From: Oscillatoriales cyanobacterium
GTDB lineage: Bacteria; Cyanobacteriota; Cyanobacteriia; Cyanobacteriales; Microcoleaceae
Direction: 5' to 3'
DNA: 64,000 nucleotides
Assembly (NCBI GenBank): GCA_004292955.1
Contig: RDXX01000009.1
Coordinates: 330,348 to 394,347, forward strand
A program made the translations under genes and the position numbers. The notes below the pieces were generated by a model. That model did no database searches. It was not told the origin of the DNA and saw only the letters and a program-made list of their open reading frames with translations. Of this stretch, positions 61,078 to 64,000 are shown one piece after another. Each line of letters begins with the position of its first letter. Positions within the stretch are counted from its first letter, which is position 1.

Positions 61078-62466
61078 ATGCGTGTTTGCGTCATCGGTAC
61101 AGGATACGTTGGCTTAGTCACCGGCACTTGCTTGGCCCACATCGGACATCATGTCATTTGTGTAGACAACAACGAAGAAAAAGTTAAATTAATGAAATCG
61201 GGACAGTCACCTATTTTTGAACCCGGACTGTCTGAATTAATGTCCTCTGCTTCTCAATCGGGAAATTTAGAATTTACTTCAGATTTAGCAGCAGGAGTGG
61301 CTCATGGGGAGATTTTATTCATTGCGGTGGGGACGCCTCCTTTACCCACTGGGGAAAGCGATACTCGCTACGTGGAAGCGGTGGCGCGCGGCATTGGCGC
61401 TCACCTCGACGGCGATTACAAAGTGATCGTAAACAAATCAACTGTACCCATCGGTTCGGGAGATTGGGTGCGGAGGATTGTATTAGATGGCTTGGCTGAA
61501 CGTCAAAAAGCTCAAAGCGGTGAGGGCGCTACGGGTGAGGAAGTAGCAGCAAAAATTGGTGCTGATTTTGATGTGGTTAGCAATCCAGAGTTTTTGCGCG
61601 AGGGTTGTGCTGTTTTCGATACGTTTAATCCCGATCGCATTGTTCTGGGCAGCAACTCTCAGCGGGCGATGGATCTGATGCTACAATTATACACACCAAT
61701 TGTCGATCGCAAGTTTGCAGAAAATCCGTCTTTGCCTGTGGTACCTGTGGTGATGACTGACATCAGTTCCGCAGAAATGATTAAGTACGCAGCTAATGCT
61801 TTTTTGGCTACCAAGATTAGCTTTATTAATGAAGTTGCTAATATTTGCGATCGAGTCGGTGCAGATGTTACCCAAGTAGCGAAAGGTATCGGTTTAGATT
61901 CGCGAATTGGTAGTAAGTTTTTGCAGGCTGGCATTGGTTGGGGCGGTTCTTGTTTCCCCAAAGATGTCTCGGCTTTAGTTCACACTGCTGACGATTACGG
62001 ATATGAAGCGCATTTGCTGAAAGCGGCGGTGGAAGTGAACGAACGCCAGCGCTCGATTGCGATTGAAAAGTTGCAGCAAGTTTTGAAGATTCTTAAAGGC
62101 AAAACAATCGGACTTTTGGGTTTGACTTTCAAGCCGGATACTGATGATTTGCGGGATGCTCCTTCCCTGAATTTAATCGAGAATTTAAACAGATTGGGAG
62201 CGAAAGTTAAAGCTTACGATCCGATTGTTTCTCAAACTGGGATGCGTCACGGTTTGTCGGGAGTTTTGGTGGAAACCGATGCGGAAAGATTGGCTGACGG
62301 TTGCGATGCTTTGGTGTTGGTGACTGACTGGGAACAGTTTCGTAATTTAGATTACGATAAAATGGGCAAATTGATGGCTCATGCGGTGATGATTGACGGC
62401 CGCAATTTCTTAGATAAGAAGGTTTTAGAAGCGGCTGGTTTCCAATATGTCGGGATTGGAAGATAA
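61078..62466 (+). CDS. ugd: UDP-glucose 6-dehydrogenase
   Basis: 462 residues. Oxidises UDP-glucose to UDP-glucuronate with 2 NAD+. GTGYVGLVTGTCLAHIGHHV binds NAD, EFLREGCAVFD and ANAFLATKISFINE are conserved, and GIGWGGSCFPKDVSAL carries the catalytic Cys. The C-terminal UDP-binding domain follows (GLTFKPDTDDLRDAPSL). Product feeds UXS encoded just upstream, and probably the 57361 epimerase. The 194-base gap is filled by repeats. Confidence 0.97.
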   Translation: MRVCVIGTGYVGLVTGTCLAHIGHHVICVDNNEEKVKLMKSGQSPIFEPGLSELMSSASQSGNLEFTSDLAAGVAHGEILFIAVGTPPLPTGESDTRYVEAVARGIGAHLDGDYKVIVNKSTVPIGSGDWVRRIVLDGLAERQKAQSGEGATGEEVAAKIGADFDVVSNPEFLREGCAVFDTFNPDRIVLGSNSQRAMDLMLQLYTPIVDRKFAENPSLPVVPVVMTDISSAEMIKYAANAFLATKISFINEVANICDRVGADVTQVAKGIGLDSRIGSKFLQAGIGWGGSCFPKDVSALVHTADDYGYEAHLLKAAVEVNERQRSIAIEKLQQVLKILKGKTIGLLGLTFKPDTDDLRDAPSLNLIENLNRLGAKVKAYDPIVSQTGMRHGLSGVLVETDAERLADGCDALVLVTDWEQFRNLDYDKMGKLMAHAVMIDGRNFLDKKVLEAAGFQYVGIGR

Positions 62467-62573
62467 GAAAGAGTTTGGAGGATAACCTCTATCCTGTAAG
62501 GTGCGCAATGCGCACCTAGAGCGTCCGTACAGTAGAATATTTTGACAAAAAGAACAAAATATGTATTATGTAG

Positions 62574-62641
62574 GGGCTCTCGCATGAGGGCGACAGTAGA
62601 TCGCGATCGCCAACCATTTTTTTGTCCTCATGCGAGAGCCC
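62574..62641. repeat. Perfect 16-bp inverted repeat downstream of ugd
   Basis: GGGCTCTCGCATGAGG (62574-62589) and CCTCATGCGAGAGCCC (62626-62641) around a 36-base loop containing a HIP1 octamer. It lies between ugd and the decayed transposase, so it may end both transcripts. A shorter palindrome AGGTGCGCA/TGCGCACCT is at 62499-62517. Confidence 0.7.
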
Positions 62642-62696
62642 TGCCAAGGTCTACATCAACATACATACGTATCGGCTCAATAAGTAGGGGTAGCAG

Positions 62697-64000
62697 TTAA
62701 TCTAGTTGCCAAGACAAGCCCAAGGGATAAAGAGAAGATTTTTCGCGAATAATAGTGGACAGAGAGGGAATAATTCCAAGTTGAGAAATTCGGTCACGCA
62801 CATAACCCTTAAAAACTGATTCCCAACTGACTCCTTAGTAGCAACAAGAGACATAAAAGTATCCCATGCCCTCGTACCCTCAATCGTCTGAGTTGCATAG
62901 CTAATATTACGTCGCTGCACAGCAAGTTCGGGCAGCTAACTCAGCGGGATTATTGTGTAAAGGTAATTCAGGGTGCTCTAAAACCCTCAGCAACTCCGAT
63001 ACTTTTGTCGCAGTTAATTGTTTGCGTTCATCCAACAATTCATAGCCGCTTGGAGTTTCAAAAAGCCGCCGAAATTTCGACCTTAAAAGCAGTGCAGCTT
63101 CAGGACTGGGAACATCTTTATAAGCTAATAATTCCCGATAATAATCCCAAAAATTTTCGATAAATTTCCCTAAAATTACTTGATGGCAATGGAATACCGG
63201 GCTTAACTTTTTGTAATGCCTTCCCTCATGCACCCAACATAATGCTCTATCAGCAGTGATTAACTTGAATTGGGGAGCATCATCACAACACAGAGTTTGT
63301 ACGACTGGACAATCAGTTTGCTGATGATAGAAAACAATAGCTGCTGCTTCCTTAATCCTGGTAACTTGTTGAGCACCCAGTTTGGGTACATACTTATTAA
63401 GTAGGTGATTAAACTCTGACTCACCCAACACCGTTTCTTGGGGTAATAGCTTGAGAGCATTCTGCCATTTAGCCGGGATTTTGAATTCCTCAATTAGTGA
63501 GAATGTCAGTGGATTGAGCATGAATTTTAGTTCTCGTCCTGGCTGTAATCCTCTCAGGACAGTCAGTCTGTCTTTATTCGCTGTTGTGAAGTATACTGTA
63601 TATAAAGGGTTGCAGATGATATTGGTGGTATGGTTTACTCCAGCTACACGCGCGCCTGTTTGGTCGAAGTGTTGCCAGGGGCTACTCGCTAGTCCTGAAT
63701 CATAAACTTCTTTTTTCTCGGTTTCAAAACCGGAGTGGTTTTTGATTAGCAGGTTGGATAAATAACCTGCTGAGATGGAAATACCTAGATCGGCTAAAAA
63801 CTCCAGTAGTTTACCGCATCCTCATATTACCCCCTAGCGTACAAACTGATGATTAAGGCTTTGATTCCTGGTCCAAATTCTCCTTCGTAGCCCATTGGTA
63901 ATTCTGCTACATAAGTTTTTCGGAGTGAGGGTGAGTAATATTTCTGTTTACGGAACAATATGTTGTCGGTTGCCAAGCTGATATCTTGGATGATTACTTG
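62697..64000 (-). pseudogene. Decayed DDE-type transposase (IS66-like C-terminus), runs off the window
   Basis: Reading right to left, fragments of one transposase appear in different frames. GYEGEFGPGIKALIISLYARG is followed by a break near 63830. A long piece then runs from LLEFLADLGISISAGYLSN through WQHFDQTGARVAGVNHTTN, FHCHQVILGKFIENFWDYY and ELPLHNNPAELAAR (to ~62915). Another break leads to ATQTIEGTRAWDTFMSLVATKE, and a third to YVRDRISQLGIIPSLSTI, with LGLSWQLD ending at 62697. At least three frameshifts make it inactive. The LHNNPAELAAR ending resembles IS66-type transposases; the family is not certain. Confidence 0.82.

Overview
The window is chromosomal DNA of a filamentous, Microcoleus/Oscillatoria-like cyanobacterium. 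The evidence is very dense HIP1 octamers (GCGATCGC), a high-light-inducible protein, a COP23 protein, cyanobacterium-restricted families (DUF1824, DUF3386), heptanucleotide tandem repeats between genes, and many small toxin-antitoxin pairs. No rRNA, tRNA or CRISPR array was recognised.

Layout. 1-8.3 kb: a truncated Ca2+-type P-ATPase, a membrane-anchored C39 peptidase, a cysteine hydrolase, a TVP38 membrane protein followed by a mercuric-reductase-like flavoprotein, and a Uma2 nuclease. 8.4-10.4 kb: a T4-phage-like RNA repair pair (polynucleotide kinase-phosphatase and Rnl1-type RNA ligase). 10.6-17.4 kb: two paralogous secreted proteins, a Phd/PIN pair, hemC, an HtrA-like protease without PDZ domain, and several small toxin-antitoxin-like genes. 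17.5-23.9 kb: a minus-strand run of six exported proteins: COP23, two trypsin-like proteases, a small secreted protein, an L,D-transpeptidase and a large von Willebrand D protein. 25-31.7 kb: glgA, DUF1824, a polysaccharide deacetylase, RNase III, a NYN protein and a 47-residue HLIP. 31.9-46 kb: signalling genes (response regulator, multi-PAS kinase, PAS-only protein, a kinase without ATPase domain, a PAS/GAF kinase) with a GH57 enzyme, an Nfu scaffold and DUF3386. 47.8-56.5 kb: lepA, a HicB-like/PIN pair, an HTH-AAA ATPase, a STAND-type ATPase carrying 31 tetrapeptide repeats, and a DUF433/DUF5615 pair. 56.8-62.5 kb: nucleotide-sugar genes (broken glycosyltransferase, epimerase, UDP-glucuronate decarboxylase with an intein, UDP-glucose dehydrogenase). 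The right end is a decayed transposase running off the window.

Working together: Ugd makes UDP-glucuronate, the decarboxylase turns it into UDP-xylose, and the epimerase probably makes a related sugar nucleotide, together feeding surface polysaccharide. The COP23/protease/VWD run looks like one co-transcribed extracytoplasmic module of unknown purpose. The kinase and ligase would reseal cleaved RNA, possibly tRNA damaged by toxins.

The strongest unusual signals are a 332-residue LAGLIDADG intein placed immediately before the catalytic YxxxK of the decarboxylase, the exported COP23-protease-VWD cluster, the GVxx-repeat ATPase, the T4-like RNA repair pair, and three families of short MITE-like inverted-repeat elements.
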